A stretch of 64,000 nt of DNA. Source: Desulfomonile sp963700305. GTDB taxonomy: Bacteria; Desulfobacterota; Desulfomonilia; Desulfomonilales; Desulfomonilaceae. Numbering within the stretch: the stretch's first letter is position 1; the number at the start of each line of letters is the position of its first letter. The stretch lies in the NCBI GenBank assembly GCA_963700305.1, contig CAVOXB010000012.1, positions 62,001 to 126,000 on the forward strand. Direction: 5' to 3'. Shown piece after piece: positions 17,353 to 27,266 of this stretch. The notes below the pieces were generated by a model that made no database searches, was not told where the DNA came from, and saw nothing but the letters and a program-made list of their open reading frames with translations. The translations under genes and the position numbers were made by a program.

Positions 17353-18070
17353 TCACAACAGGTCCGACACGTTTTTGACGAATAGTTTAACAGAGTCGAT
17401 TAATATTCTAGCCTCTTCGTCAGTATAGGTTTGTTTCGGATGCATTGTAGGATTTCGCCAACCCACCCTTACCGCGCTTAAAGAGGCAAGTGCCCCAGAG
17501 CGTTTGTCTTTCAAGTCACCTTTAGGCATGGCATTGGCAGCTCTCGCGATTGCTAATTCTATTTGATACCAGTCTTCAGTTTTGGCTTTGAGCGGGCTCC
17601 CATCTTTATGGGTTACCTTAAGTTCTTCAGCTAATTTCTGGACCATAGTTTCCATTATACGCATTAAATGAAACACTGTGGCTGTATACCTACCAAGAGC
17701 AAAACAATTGCCTGCTTCTTCTGCGTCTTCTCTTAACTCAGCTATTTTAGAGACTACCTCTTCCCCGAGAAACAGTACCCACACAACCACAATAATTTGC
17801 CCTCGAAGAGGGGATCACAATAAAATGACGGCCCTTTAACTCGTCTTTGAATCTAACAAGTAACTCTCGAAGGGCCTCTTCTACTTCAACAGGTTGGACC
17901 GATTGATTATTTCTTAGTAACGCAATCAATTTTTCAGCACTGATTTTAGTTAAAGGTAAATCCAAGAGTTGAAGGTCAGTGCACCGATTAGCCAATCCCA
18001 ATGTCTGGAATATTTGACTAAAATTCTCCGCCGCAGCCACATTAGGTAGTTGCCTTGCGAGAAAGAACAT
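17353..18070 (-). pseudogene. HEPN-like hypothetical protein, frameshifted
   Basis: Two frames join near 17750-17790 (HFIVIPSSRANYCGCVGTV then FLGEEVVSKIAELREDAEEAG). The C-terminal part has ALGRYTATVFHLMRIMETMVQKLAEEL, a helix pair shared by many proteins described as HEPN- or abortive-infection-like, and RNPTMHPKQTYTDEEARILI, with an RN..MH motif near the expected RNase-type RxxxxH. The N-terminal half is rich in helices and has no known motif. It ends 230 bases from the transposase frame. A defence or nuclease role is only suggested. The break removes function unless it is a sequence error. Confidence 0.5.
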
Positions 18071-18342
18071 GCCGTGTGCGCCAGCTAATCGTCAACAGAC
18101 GTTTACAAAAGCGGTTGCGTTCAATAATAACATGGCCACAGACCCACAAGTTTCTAGGATTGCCCCGCAGGATCTTCGCGCAAATCCTCATCTTTTTGCA
18201 ATTCAAAAGCTAAAGTCACCCTACACCCCTTGTTGGGTGTGCCAACTACAATAGCGCGTTACAAAGGGGGCATTAATAGCAGTGTTGGCCGATGGCCGGG
18301 GCACGACCAATAGCCGAGAAAAGTCAGGGACATCGGCTTGAG

Positions 18343-20238
18343 TCAGCGCATATTAGGCGGAGCCTGGGAACTAGAAATAAGGTCTGCAATCTGCTCCAAC
18401 CACTCATTGAAAATCAATAGCAGCCAAATCTTATGAGCATTATCAGCACGGCCGGACTGGTGTTCCGTCCAGATCTTTTCGACCTGGTACTTTCTGAAGA
18501 AGTTATGGTTCTCGGCTCAGCAATCGATCCTCTGCCCATTTCTTCAGGTCGGTCTTGAACCAAAGGCCAAGCGGAACCTGAAACCCGTACTTCGACCTTC
18601 TAAGTATGGACTGAGGCACGTACGGCCTCGCGACATCTCTCAGGATTCTCTTCGTAGTCCGCATTCCAAGCTTGAATCCGACAGGCATTCGGCAAGCTAG
18701 CTCTACGAGCCGATAATCCAACAACGGGCTGCGGACCTCCAAAGCATGGGCCATGCTCATGCGGTCCACCTTCGTCAGAATGTCTTCTGACATGTACGTC
18801 TGAATATCAGTAAAAGTCATTCTGGACACAGGGTCCAGACCTGCCCACTGCCTTGCGATTTCAATCACCGGGTCTACATCAGGTTGATATTCCAGATCGG
18901 TCAAGAGCCGAACATCCTCGAGGGAAAAAGTCCTTGGTATGACAGCCGAGGGATTGTCTCTGATGCGCCTCGCTGCAGTTATGAAGAGCTTAAGCTTCTT
19001 GGTGAAACTCGTGCCGTAATAGTCTGTGGTGGCAGGCAGGTGTTCTACAATGGGCTCTATGATGCGACTTCGGATTCCGCTGGGGATTAAATCGTAAATC
19101 GTCTGGAAACGGCGAGCGAGATAGCGTTCGTAGCCTGCGAACAGCTCATCGCCTCCATCTCCTGAAAGCGCAACAGTAACATGCCTGCGGGTGTGCTCCG
19201 AAAGATACCAGGTCGGTATCGCGGACGAATCACCGAACGGCTCGCCAAAGTGCCTCACGACCCTGGAAAAGACGTCCCCAATGTCGTAATGCACCGGATG
19301 CCCGTTGTGATCTGTTCCAATAGAATCAGCGGCCAAGGAAGACCATTTTGATTCATCGTGTGTAGTGCCGGGGAAAGAAATGCTGAAGGTTTTGACCTTG
19401 CAGCTGCTGTTCCGAGCCATCAGAGCCGTCACCAGAGTCGAGTCTATTCCTCCGCTCAAAAATGAGCCGAGAGGCACATCGGAAATGAGTCTCCTCGTCA
19501 CAGAATCTTGAAGCAGATCTTCCAGTTGCCTTTTAGCCTCCCCATAATCCATTGACCTTTCAGGCCCTGGAAGGTCCCAGTATTTCTCCACACGGAATCC
19601 GTCGGCATCAAAGACTGCCATGTGGCCAGGCAGAAGCTTGTTTATGCCTTTGAATATAGTGTGCGGCGCAGGAATGAAATCGTAGAGAAGGAATTCCATC
19701 AAAGCCTGATTCCACAATTCTCGCGGCACCTGAGTATCCTGAACCAGTGAGTAAAGTTCAGATGAAAAGCTCAGTCGACCATTTCGTTTACAATAGTAAA
19801 GCGGCTTCTTCCCGACTCGATCACGCGACGAAGAATCAATTGTTTCCTGTGATCGTCCCAAATTGCAAAGCTGAACATGCCATTCAGGTCTTGCGGTGAT
19901 GCAGTTCGCCGCTCCAGGTAAAGCTCCAGGATCACTTCTGTGTCCGAGCGAGTCCTGAAAGTGCGGCCTCTCTTTTCCAGGTCTTCACGCAATTCCTGGA
20001 AATTGTAGATTTCTCCATTGAACACGAGCGCAACTTTTCCATCCGTCGAGAGCATAGGCTGCTTTGCCGCATCCGTGAGGTCCAGTATGGAAAGCCTCCT
20101 GTGACCCAAGACGCATGAATCGAATGAACAGGCTCCACCTGAGTCCGGCCCGCGGTGGGTCAGGCTGTTGTTCATCGCTTCTACTGTCTTGATTCGAGGC
20201 GGCAGAGAGAAATCAACAATTCCGCAAATGCCACACAT
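18343..20238 (-). pseudogene. asnB: Asparagine synthase (glutamine-hydrolysing), two frameshifts
   Basis: The enzyme makes asparagine from aspartate, ATP and glutamine. The start is the ATG at 20238, since it gives MCGICGIVDF with the Cys2 amidase nucleophile at the N-terminus. The class II amidotransferase domain shows HRGPDSGG and FNGEIYNFQELR. Near 19825 the frame is lost and resumes as RDRVGKKPLYYCKRNGRLSFSSEL. The synthase domain has PLGSFLSGGIDSTLV (ATP pyrophosphatase motif) and VALSGDGGDELFAGYERY. A second indel near 18510 cuts the end; the other frame continues HNFFRKYQVEKIWTEHQSG to 18343. The corrected length of about 630 residues fits AsnB. Confidence 0.88.
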
Positions 20239-20242
20239 GTCG

Positions 20243-20548
20243 CTAGTCCTCTGATTCCCACTCGGGATGCGGCTCTTTTGCCATTTGTTCAAGGCGCTCC
20301 AGAAAAAAGTCCCGATCCGAGTGACTACAGAATAGCCTGCCTTCAGAAATAGCTTCCTTCAGGGCAGACGTGTCGCCGTCTATGGCATCAAGAACATCGC
20401 CGAGTGCAAGAGCATATGCTTCTGTAGCGGAATTTCTGAGCTCTTCCCAGGTCGGGTTCCTGACATCAGAATGAGGGAGGAAGAAGCTGAGCTTCAATCC
20501 TCGCTCGAAAACTTTGGCCAGAACCTTCCGCAACATAATAATATCCAT
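20243..20548 (-). CDS. Hypothetical protein upstream of asnB
   Basis: About 101 residues from MDIIMLRKVLAKVFERGLKL; upstream codons are open but lack a better ribosome site. It holds a helix-rich middle (ATEAYALALGDVLDAIDGDTSALKEAISEG) and an acidic end (HPEWESED). No family recognised. It ends four bases before the asnB start, so the two are probably co-transcribed. Confidence 0.5.
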   Translation of the reverse strand: MDIIMLRKVLAKVFERGLKLSFFLPHSDVRNPTWEELRNSATEAYALALGDVLDAIDGDTSALKEAISEGRLFCSHSDRDFFLERLEQMAKEPHPEWESED

Positions 20549-20651
20549 GCGGTTTTTCCCATTACCTAATCCTTTCTCGCATGACCCAAATTCATTTCGG
20601 CAACATAGCACCATTCGGAATGCCAGTCAGTTAGAAACGCGATTTTTTTGG

Positions 20652-20700
20652 AGTGGTAGGACCGGCGGCTCGCCGGTCCGTTGACCGGCATGATGTCGTT
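20652..20700. repeat. Dispersed GACCGGC/GCCGGTC repeat
   Basis: GGACCGGCGGCTCGCCGGTCC folds on itself and is followed by TTGACCGGCATGATG. Similar GACCGGCAxGATGCCGGTCC units occur near 32183 and 43380. A short palindromic intergenic repeat in the gap upstream of the zinc-ribbon/TPR gene. Confidence 0.5.
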
Positions 20701-20893
20701 CCTAAACGGATTACTTTGCTCGCTCGCAGGGACAATGTCCGGAGCCGCCTTCGCTCCACTTCAGCGAATGTTTACCAATTATATGTTGTTTTTCTTGACA
20801 TTTGTATTATTTTATGAAAGTTGTCTCTCGTCGTTGACTGCAACTTAGCGCATCAACGCACTTTTTGAGTAGGCTATGGCGAGGAGCGGTTAC

Positions 20894-22944
20894 ATGATAC
20901 AGAGTCGATGCCCGGAATGCGGCTACATTCAATCACTCTCCGAGGAGAGATTGCTGTCCATATCCGAGGATTTCCTCAGTTGCCCTCATTGCAATGCCAG
21001 GGTGCCGAAAGAGTGGAAACAGCAAGAAGGTGATAGTGTGCCGGAAGAGGCCCGTCATAAAATGCTGGCTTTTTCGCGCAGAATCCTCAATGGCGGGGGA
21101 GTCGCGTGTGGAGGTGGTATTTGCTCTGGAATCCCTGGTGCGTCACTACGGTCCCATGGAGGAGAGCAACCGGGCATTGGGATTGGGATATGCGGCCATG
21201 GGAGAAAAGAATAAAGCAGAAGAGTTTCTCAAGGCAGCCAGGCTTGAGTCGCCAAAAGATGAGCAAGTGATCAGAAGTTTGTTGGAAGTATTCTACAGCA
21301 GAAAGAAATTCGACGAGGCCGCAGAGGCTGGCGAAGCTTTGGTCCAACTGAATCCTTCCGGATTGCGTGACGAGGACACTGCACGCCTTGCATTGTCCTA
21401 TATAGGATTGAATGATGGGGATCGAGCAAGCGCCCTTCTGGAATCCTATCCGAATATGGATTGTCGCAATTCGCTAGTGAAGAAAGCACGCCGCGAACTG
21501 AACCGCCTCAACGGAACAGGTATCCGGTCGATTTTTGCGAAGCCGTGGCCTTTTCAGAAGCTCTGGGCTGGAGGAGTAGGGCGGGACGGGCTCAAGAGTC
21601 TTAGCACTATGGCCAAAAGCCTCGTGACCTCGGCAACTGACTCCGTATCAGGTGGGACGTCTGGAATTGAGCCAACAGGAATGGCGGCAGCTAATTCGGC
21701 CAGGCTCCCTGTGATGCTGGAATACTGGATTTATTCCCCTGGTTGCGCCATCCCGACGTGGGATGACATAAGGGACGGCCTAGTCGATCGTTGTTCCGGC
21801 AGATCCGAACGGCAGCGCATTTTTAAGTTTTTGGAATCAGTAATCGAGCGACAAAATCTGACAATCGATGTACATCCTTCGCAGGGAATCAGAAGATCTT
21901 TTTTATTATCCTGATGACTTGATACCCTGCAATTCAAGAGATCTGAGCCCGGACGACCGAAAGGTGCTTGCCGAAGCGCAGATGATAGTTCGCCTCAGGC
22001 TTTCTTTACCTGACCCTGTGGGGACGGATCACCTTATCTTCATGGCAAAATTTGTGGAAACTGTGAGAAACCTTGCCGATGGTGTGGTTCAAGACGCCAT
22101 TTCTCATATTCTGTGGGGTAAGGAACCGTGGAAAAAGCATGCTCAAAATCCTTCGGCCAGACTATTGGATTCAAACGTTCTCATTGAGATACTTGCGCAA
22201 GATGGAAACGCTTGGATTCATACCCACGGCATGCAAAAATTCGGAATAGCCGACCTTGAAATGGATGAGATACCTGAAGAGCTTGCAGCCAAGGGAAGAA
22301 CGCTCATAATGATCGCCGCGGAGGTTCTCATAACCTCTGGGGACCAACGGCCCGAATTTCCCGCAGAAATAGTTGTCCCTGGAACAGAAGTATTGATGTA
22401 CGTTGAGATCCAAGCTCCGGATTCGGAAGGCCACTTTCCCGCTGGAAGTCTCAAGATTAGGCCATTCCAAGCTGGAAGCGATCCCCGTGAGCCCGACAGT
22501 ATACGGCGAGCTCTTTCAGATTTCGTTCTTCCAGCGCGTTCCCATTCTTCTCTGGGCCGCAAGAGCGAGCCTAGAGACAAACATCACATTTCAGACAGAG
22601 GCGAAACTTTGCGACAGAGGCTTCTCGAAGCTCACAAACGAGCAAGGGAAGAAGTTCCTCTTTTCAAGACGAGTTTCCAGCAGCGAACGGATTCGGATGA
22701 ACACGTCCATGCGGTAAAAGTAGGATTTCCTACGCAGAGCGGGGATTACGAATGGATGTGGATTTCTCTGGATGCGTGGCGTGGCCAATCAATTGTCGGA
22801 TACCTGGAAAACACGCCTGTGCTCCGTAAAGATCTTGCAATTGGAAGCAGGGTTCAAATCACTGAAGGCGAAATCTTCGACTGGGTGATTACATCCAGCG
22901 GCGATGTTCTCAAGGGAGGGTACACGGAGAGAATAACCGCCTGA
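20894..22944 (+). pseudogene. Zinc-ribbon / TPR / DUF2314 protein, two frameshifts
   Basis: Three open frames read as one protein of about 680 residues. The N-terminus, starting at the ATG at 20894 behind GAGGAGCGG, has a zinc ribbon (CPECGYIQ...CPHCNARVP). The middle is TPR-like (NRALGLGYAAMGEKNKAEEFLKAARL, LLEVFYSRKKFDEAAEAGEALVQLNP). The C-terminus has DUF2314 traits (FPTQSGDYEWMWISLDAW, GYLENTPVL...GSRVQITEGEIFDWVI). The first break is at the G5 run near 21096, the second at the T6 run near 21899; removing one base at each restores the frame. Function unknown; a scaffold or chaperone-like role is possible. Confidence 0.6.
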
Positions 22945-22996
22945 TGACCTCAAGCTGGTTGACATTATGGCTTGAGAGCGTTATCACCCTCAAAGG

Positions 22997-24451
22997 ATGA
23001 TCGTTCACGCAGCACGAACAAAAAGCTATCAACTGCCCGTGATTCCGACACTGGTACTGCTTCTCATCATATTCTTCAACTGCTTGTTATCTTTTGAACA
23101 AGTGTCCGCAGGAGATATCTCTGTGCGCCCTGACGAAGAGATCCCTACGAACGCTCAAATGCAAGCGCCACCTCCTCAAAAAGCTAATTCAGGCAATCAG
23201 GAAACAACTCGAACAAACCATCAGCCGCCCGATGAAAAGACCAGTCTATTGCTTCGCACGAGGCAAGAACAACTTCTGCGTTTGGATACAGCTCTGGAAG
23301 AAGAAGAGCACCTCATGATGTCGGTGGTCCAGATCATGGATCGCGACTCCGCTGCGGAGTGGTTGTCATCGTTTATTTCTGCCAAACCTTTAAATTGCCC
23401 GCTTAGACAACAGCGACAATGGGTTGAGGCAATGATCCAGGCCGCGGAAAAGAACAGATTGCCCGTATGTAAAGAGATTCTCGCACTGACGGCGGTGCTG
23501 ATCTCGGTAGAATCGAGCTTTCATGTGGATCCCCTTGTAGTGGACCCGTCCAGAGGCGAAGACATGAAGTCTATGCTCGATCGAGCCGAAAAAGAGATGT
23601 ATCAGAAATTCGGTCCGTTAATGTCCATCCCGCCGGTGCCTCAATTATATGCCGTGTATAAAGACAAGTACTACCCTAAACTCGCTGCCTGTCGCACCGA
23701 AGGATCAGTGGAAGCGGTCGCAAGATCAATCGCCGGGCATTTGAAAAAGGACGCGGAGAATTTGCCCGATGTCATAAGGAACACAATTTATAATGAAATA
23801 GAAAAGTTGGCTAACATAGTTCGAACCAAGGGCTCGATGCAGCTGAATTTCCCGAGAGCCAGACAGGTGATGCAGGAACGTGGGGAACAGTTCACGGATC
23901 TCGAGCTTACAGAGTATATCTATACCATGAACGGTGGAGTGGATGTGGGAGTGGCAGCGCTCAGGCCCATGTTCGTGCAGTACGCTGCCAGATATGGGTC
24001 TCCCGGTAATTTGTCATGGCTGTTCTTTGTTGGCATGGATTACAATTATGGGCCGTTTTCCAGTAGAAATATGATGGAGCAGCTAAGGATCCGAGATCTT
24101 TCGGGACGAAAAATTGCCATTGATGGTGACTTTCTTCAATATGACGACCGCTGTTTCCCCGTACACAAGGAATCTGAGACTATGGCTACAACGGCTTCAA
24201 TATTTCCCTCCATGCAAAAGGCAAATTTGTGGAAGGCGTTCCTGCTTGAAAAAGACCAGCACTACGCGTACACGGAAGTGCATCAGGCAATTGCCGAAGC
24301 TCATAGAAGAAAGTTCGGAGAGACTCCGTTCGCTGTCATAGGCGAATTGTGGATGGGTGAAACCGCCCAGGTGAAACACGGCCACGCGTGGAAGACGAAA
24401 GTCTATCTCAATAAGCTGGACAAGCTGTTGAACTCTATTCCCTGGGACTGA
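22997..24451 (+). CDS. Exported DUF1615-like protein
   Basis: A 484-residue intact protein with an N-terminal membrane or signal segment (LPVIPTLVLLLIIFFNCLLSFEQVSA), a Gln/Pro-rich linker and a helical domain from about residue 100. It shows ISVESSFHVDPLVVDPS, a lytic-transglycosylase-like helix with a glutamate (VESSF), and later LSWLFFVGMDYNYGPFSSRN, which resembles DUF1615 lipoproteins. This points to a periplasmic protein with a lysozyme-like fold acting on or near peptidoglycan, but the family match is by eye. It follows the DUF2314 gene by 52 bases and may be in the same operon. Confidence 0.6.
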   Translation: MIVHAARTKSYQLPVIPTLVLLLIIFFNCLLSFEQVSAGDISVRPDEEIPTNAQMQAPPPQKANSGNQETTRTNHQPPDEKTSLLLRTRQEQLLRLDTALEEEEHLMMSVVQIMDRDSAAEWLSSFISAKPLNCPLRQQRQWVEAMIQAAEKNRLPVCKEILALTAVLISVESSFHVDPLVVDPSRGEDMKSMLDRAEKEMYQKFGPLMSIPPVPQLYAVYKDKYYPKLAACRTEGSVEAVARSIAGHLKKDAENLPDVIRNTIYNEIEKLANIVRTKGSMQLNFPRARQVMQERGEQFTDLELTEYIYTMNGGVDVGVAALRPMFVQYAARYGSPGNLSWLFFVGMDYNYGPFSSRNMMEQLRIRDLSGRKIAIDGDFLQYDDRCFPVHKESETMATTASIFPSMQKANLWKAFLLEKDQHYAYTEVHQAIAEAHRRKFGETPFAVIGELWMGETAQVKHGHAWKTKVYLNKLDKLLNSIPWD

Positions 24452-24620
24452 AAACGCTGCCGCTCAGAGTTTCACGGAATGACTAGCAAACAGCCATGAT
24501 TTTCGGCAACTGCCATAATTATGAATGCGGCGAGGCACCCTCGTTGGAATCCAACTCGGATTTAGATTGACACCACGCTGCTATTATGAGAATTTTATGC
24601 AAATTTTTCTTGGAGAAGAC

Positions 24621-24878
24621 ATGATGGGAAAAATGCTTGTCGTCGGAATCTGTGTATTGATGGCGGCATTCCCTATGAACTGCTTGGCCGCTTCTCCGGA
24701 AGTGAACGATGCGTCATATTGGTCCAATGTTGTCCATGAAGAGAATTCCATTGTCGCGAGTGTATTATACATTCCGTACGTTGTTTTTGTGGTCCCCGTC
24801 AGAATTGTTGATGGCATAATAAATCCCAAGCCAGCCAGTCAGGCTAGAATACCCCCGCCTGCCCATATGGGGCGCTGA
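24621..24878 (+). CDS. Small exported protein
   Basis: An 85-residue product with a clear signal peptide (GKMLVVGICVLMAAFPMNCLAA) and a short mature part with a hydrophobic stretch (SIVASVLYIPYVVFVVPVRIVDGI) and a Pro-rich tail (IPPPAHMGR). The ATG at 24621 is chosen because GGAGAAG precedes it; the frame is open 32 codons further up without signal-like content. Family unknown. Confidence 0.55.
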   Translation: MMGKMLVVGICVLMAAFPMNCLAASPEVNDASYWSNVVHEENSIVASVLYIPYVVFVVPVRIVDGIINPKPASQARIPPPAHMGR

Positions 24879-25015
24879 GTTTCTGCTGCACTTGTTGTTT
24901 TCCCGCTGGTCTCTTCTTATGATCGCGTTATTTTGCCCGATTCTTGGCAAAACCCAATGTCAAAAATTCGCCATGTCATAGTTATATAATCTGACCCAAG
25001 CTCGGATTGAGAGGC

Positions 25016-25048
25016 AAAAAAAAAGCCGGGATCATATAAGACCCGGCT
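25016..25048 (-). terminator. Intrinsic terminator of candidate small RNA B
   Basis: Read on the minus strand, AGCCGGG and CCCGGCT pair perfectly around an 11-base loop and nine Ts follow. The orientation does not serve the plus-strand gene ending at 24878. Confidence 0.65.
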
Positions 25049-25106
25049 CTGTAGGAGGTAAAGGAGTGTTGAAGTTCTCGTTGTTGATAAATCGCTTTAA
25101 CTTCTG
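25016..25106 (-). ncRNA. Candidate small RNA B, twin of candidate A
   Basis: On the minus strand TTGACAAAG (the -35 box TTGACA is 25136-25141) is followed 16 bases later by GATAAG (25114-25119). About 90 bases downstream a CCGGG/CCCGG stem is followed by nine Ts. Before the stem lies CTTTACCTCCTAC, which could pair with Shine-Dalgarno sequences. The first nine promoter bases, the distances, the CCTCCTA segment and the T9 end all match candidate A at 2508-2627. No open frame lies within it, and both flanking genes run on the other strand. Confidence 0.5.
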
Positions 25107-25287
25107 ATACTAACTTATCACAAATTCATCATCTTTGTCAACATTAAAAATGAAGTGGCGGCAGAACCGTGGCTCGACGGATTATGTGTGTAAAGGCCCA
25201 CATTAATCCGTTCAAGAAAGAAAATGGCCTTTCCAGCACTCCAGAAAAACACTAGAATAGCGCAACAATCGTCAGGAGTGGTTTTCT

Positions 25288-26334
25288 ATGTCAACCCTTC
25301 CACTTTACCCTTTCGCTGCAATCGTGGGCCAGGACAGCATGAAGCTGGCTCTTATACTGAACATTATCGACCCGACCGTAGGCGGAGTCCTCATAAGAGG
25401 TGAAAAGGGGACGGCAAAATCCACTGCGGTCAGGGGTCTTGCAGATATTCTTCCGGTGATTGAAGTCGTCGAGAACTGTCCATTTCAGATACCGATCCGC
25501 GACTCCTGCTCTGTATGCTCTGATTGCATAGATCAAACTTGCAGCAATGGCAACCAACCTTGCGAATCTTCAGCCCAGAAGGAACGAAAAGTCAGCGTCG
25601 TGGAATTGCCGCTGGGAGCAACCGAAGATCGCCTGGTCGGCACCTTGAATATCGAGCATGCCTTGAAAACCGGCGAGAAGCGGTTCGAGCCCGGAATTCT
25701 AGCTCACGCGCACAGGGGAATCCTGTATGTGGATGAAGTAAACCTCCTGGATGATCATCTTGTGGACGTCTTGTTGGATTCCGCAGCCATGGGCATGAAT
25801 ACAGTGGAGCGCGAGGGAGTCTCTTTCGCTCATCCTGCTCGGTTTACTCTTGTTGGTACAATGAACCCCGAAGAGGGGGAGATCAGGCCCCAGTTGCTGG
25901 ATCGATTCGGCCTCTGCGTTAACATTGAAGGGATTCGTGATGCTGAAGCCAGAGTGCAAATCATGGAGCGCCGTCTCGATTTTGAGCGAGATCCTTTGAC
26001 CTTCTGCGATGATTGGTCAGGAGAATCAGCCAAAATATCGGCTCGCATTCGAGACGCTCAGATGCAATGCCCATCAATTACAGCAGACCGATCAATAATG
26101 GAGAGGATTGCGACCGCATGTTTGAAGCTCGGTGTGGACGGCCACAGAGCGGACATTGTGACTCTAAAGGCTTCCAGAGCGTTTGCCGCATATCACGCTA
26201 GAACCAGCGTAACCACTGAAGATGTCTCAGCCGCAGCAGAATTGGCACTCCCCCACAGACTCCGACGCACACCCTTCGACGGCGTTGCCACCGAAGTCGC
26301 TGCAGAAATCAGACGAGCTTTGCAGGTGAATTAG
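25288..26334 (+). CDS. Magnesium/cobalt chelatase ATPase subunit I (BchI/ChlI-like)
   Basis: An AAA+ ATPase of 348 residues. Walker A is RGEKGTAKSTAVRGLADILP, Walker B is GILYVDEVNLLDDHLVDVLLD, and the sensor/arginine region has VGTMNPEEGEIRPQLLDRFGL. This family powers insertion of Mg, Co or Ni into tetrapyrroles with BchD/BchH or CobN partners. A cysteine-rich insert (CSVCSDCIDQTC) sits between Walker A and the insertion helix, as in many anaerobe homologues. No partner gene is in the window, so the metal is unknown. AGGAG precedes the start; the gene is intact and convergent with the selenoprotein. Confidence 0.85.
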   Translation: MSTLPLYPFAAIVGQDSMKLALILNIIDPTVGGVLIRGEKGTAKSTAVRGLADILPVIEVVENCPFQIPIRDSCSVCSDCIDQTCSNGNQPCESSAQKERKVSVVELPLGATEDRLVGTLNIEHALKTGEKRFEPGILAHAHRGILYVDEVNLLDDHLVDVLLDSAAMGMNTVEREGVSFAHPARFTLVGTMNPEEGEIRPQLLDRFGLCVNIEGIRDAEARVQIMERRLDFERDPLTFCDDWSGESAKISARIRDAQMQCPSITADRSIMERIATACLKLGVDGHRADIVTLKASRAFAAYHARTSVTTEDVSAAAELALPHRLRRTPFDGVATEVAAEIRRALQVN

Positions 26335-26346
26335 GAAGAATCGAGA

Positions 26347-26370
26347 AGGAACTTTTTGTAAAAAATTCCT
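26347..26370. terminator. Bidirectional terminator-like hairpin between convergent genes
   Basis: AGGAACTTTTT and AAAAAATTCCT pair around GT with one mismatch. It lies between the ends of the chelatase and selenoprotein genes and resembles the 7032-7067 hairpin. Confidence 0.5.
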
Positions 26371-26387
26371 CCCCGAAAATTTTACTC

Positions 26388-27266
26388 TTATGCCTTTGCT
26401 TTTCGAGCTGCTCTGATTTCGTCCAGGTAAACTTTAATGAGAGGGCTCATTTCAGGAGGCTGCCATTTCGCGTCCTTGGGTTCCTCAGGCCAGATGAAAG
26501 GCAGGTGCGCGACTTCTCCGGGCTTCTGCGCTTTCTCTAAGACGGAAAGGGTAGCAAGCAGGACTTCTCGTTGGCCAGCAGCATCTGCCACCTGACCCAA
26601 AAGTCTGCCGTAGGGATATTCTATGGCCGCGGCTCGCGGCACACCCATAATATTATGAAATACCGGGGTGGGTGTAAGCACAATTGTGGAAAAACCGGCT
26701 TCTTCCAAATATCTTGCAGACAGTCCCACGGACTGGCAACAGAAGGGTCAAGCAGGGGTGAGAATCGCAGCCTCAACTCCTTCCTCTCGCATTTTCTCTG
26801 CAATGGGTTGTATGGCTTCCGTCAAGAATTCGGTGCTTTGCCACTGGAAACCGTAAAACGAATAGTCGGTTGGCGCAAGGCGACCTATGATTCCTTCCTT
26901 TTCCAATTCCTTCATGCGAGCCAGAGGCAAAATGACATTTATGTCCTGGAGAATAAAATCCTTGTTTATGTGCAGATGATTCACATCGATGTCAGCCGCT
27001 GTCGTGCCCGCAGGAATTGGCCTGAAAGATCGATCTCCCCAAGTGGCTTCTCTTTTTTCTCTTTCCATGTCAAAGGGCGTGTCTGTCTTCAGGCTGATTC
27101 CAGCGCTAGTAATCAGGGTGAAGTTTGTCTTATTCAGAGGCTTGGATAAAGGCGTCCAAGGAATGTCGCCCTTGAACTCTTCTTCAGGTATGAGGCTGCG
27201 TATCCATGCTGCCAAACTGGGTGGAAGAAACCGGAATCCGTCAACGGTCTTTTCAGATGCTCCCAT
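26388..27266 (-). CDS. GrdB/PrdB-family selenoprotein (UGA read as selenocysteine)
   Basis: The frame starts MGASEKTVDGFRFLPPSL behind AAGGAGAGG and runs 172 codons to EAAILTPA, then TGA (26748-26750), then continues in the same frame as PFCCQSVGLSARYLEEAGF to a normal stop, giving 292 residues. The motif around the stop, TPA-U-PFCCQSVG, is where glycine/sarcosine/betaine and proline reductase B subunits carry selenocysteine. The downstream part, TIVLTPTPVF...VPRAAAIEYPYGRLLGQ, continues the fold. A stem-loop 12 bases after the UGA fits the bacterial SECIS rule. YedF at 13727 shows selenium metabolism. The substrate is unknown, since no GrdA/GrdC or PrdA gene is adjacent. Confidence 0.8.
26721..26735 (-). 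promoter_or_regulatory. Candidate bacterial SECIS element
   Basis: On the minus strand CAGTCC-GTG-GGACTG forms a perfect 6-bp stem with a 3-base loop whose first base is G. The loop begins 18 bases after the UGA. Known bacterial SECIS elements need a small apical loop with G in its first two positions, placed roughly 16-37 bases after the UGA. Partial pairing continues outward (TG-x-x-G with C-x-x-CA). Confidence 0.65.

Noticed and set aside
25070..25110. A short leader peptide (GTG start behind GGAGG) on the plus strand at the small-RNA B locus
   Set aside because: Only 13 codons with no regulatory amino-acid run, and the terminator works only on the minus strand. The minus-strand small RNA explains more of the structure.
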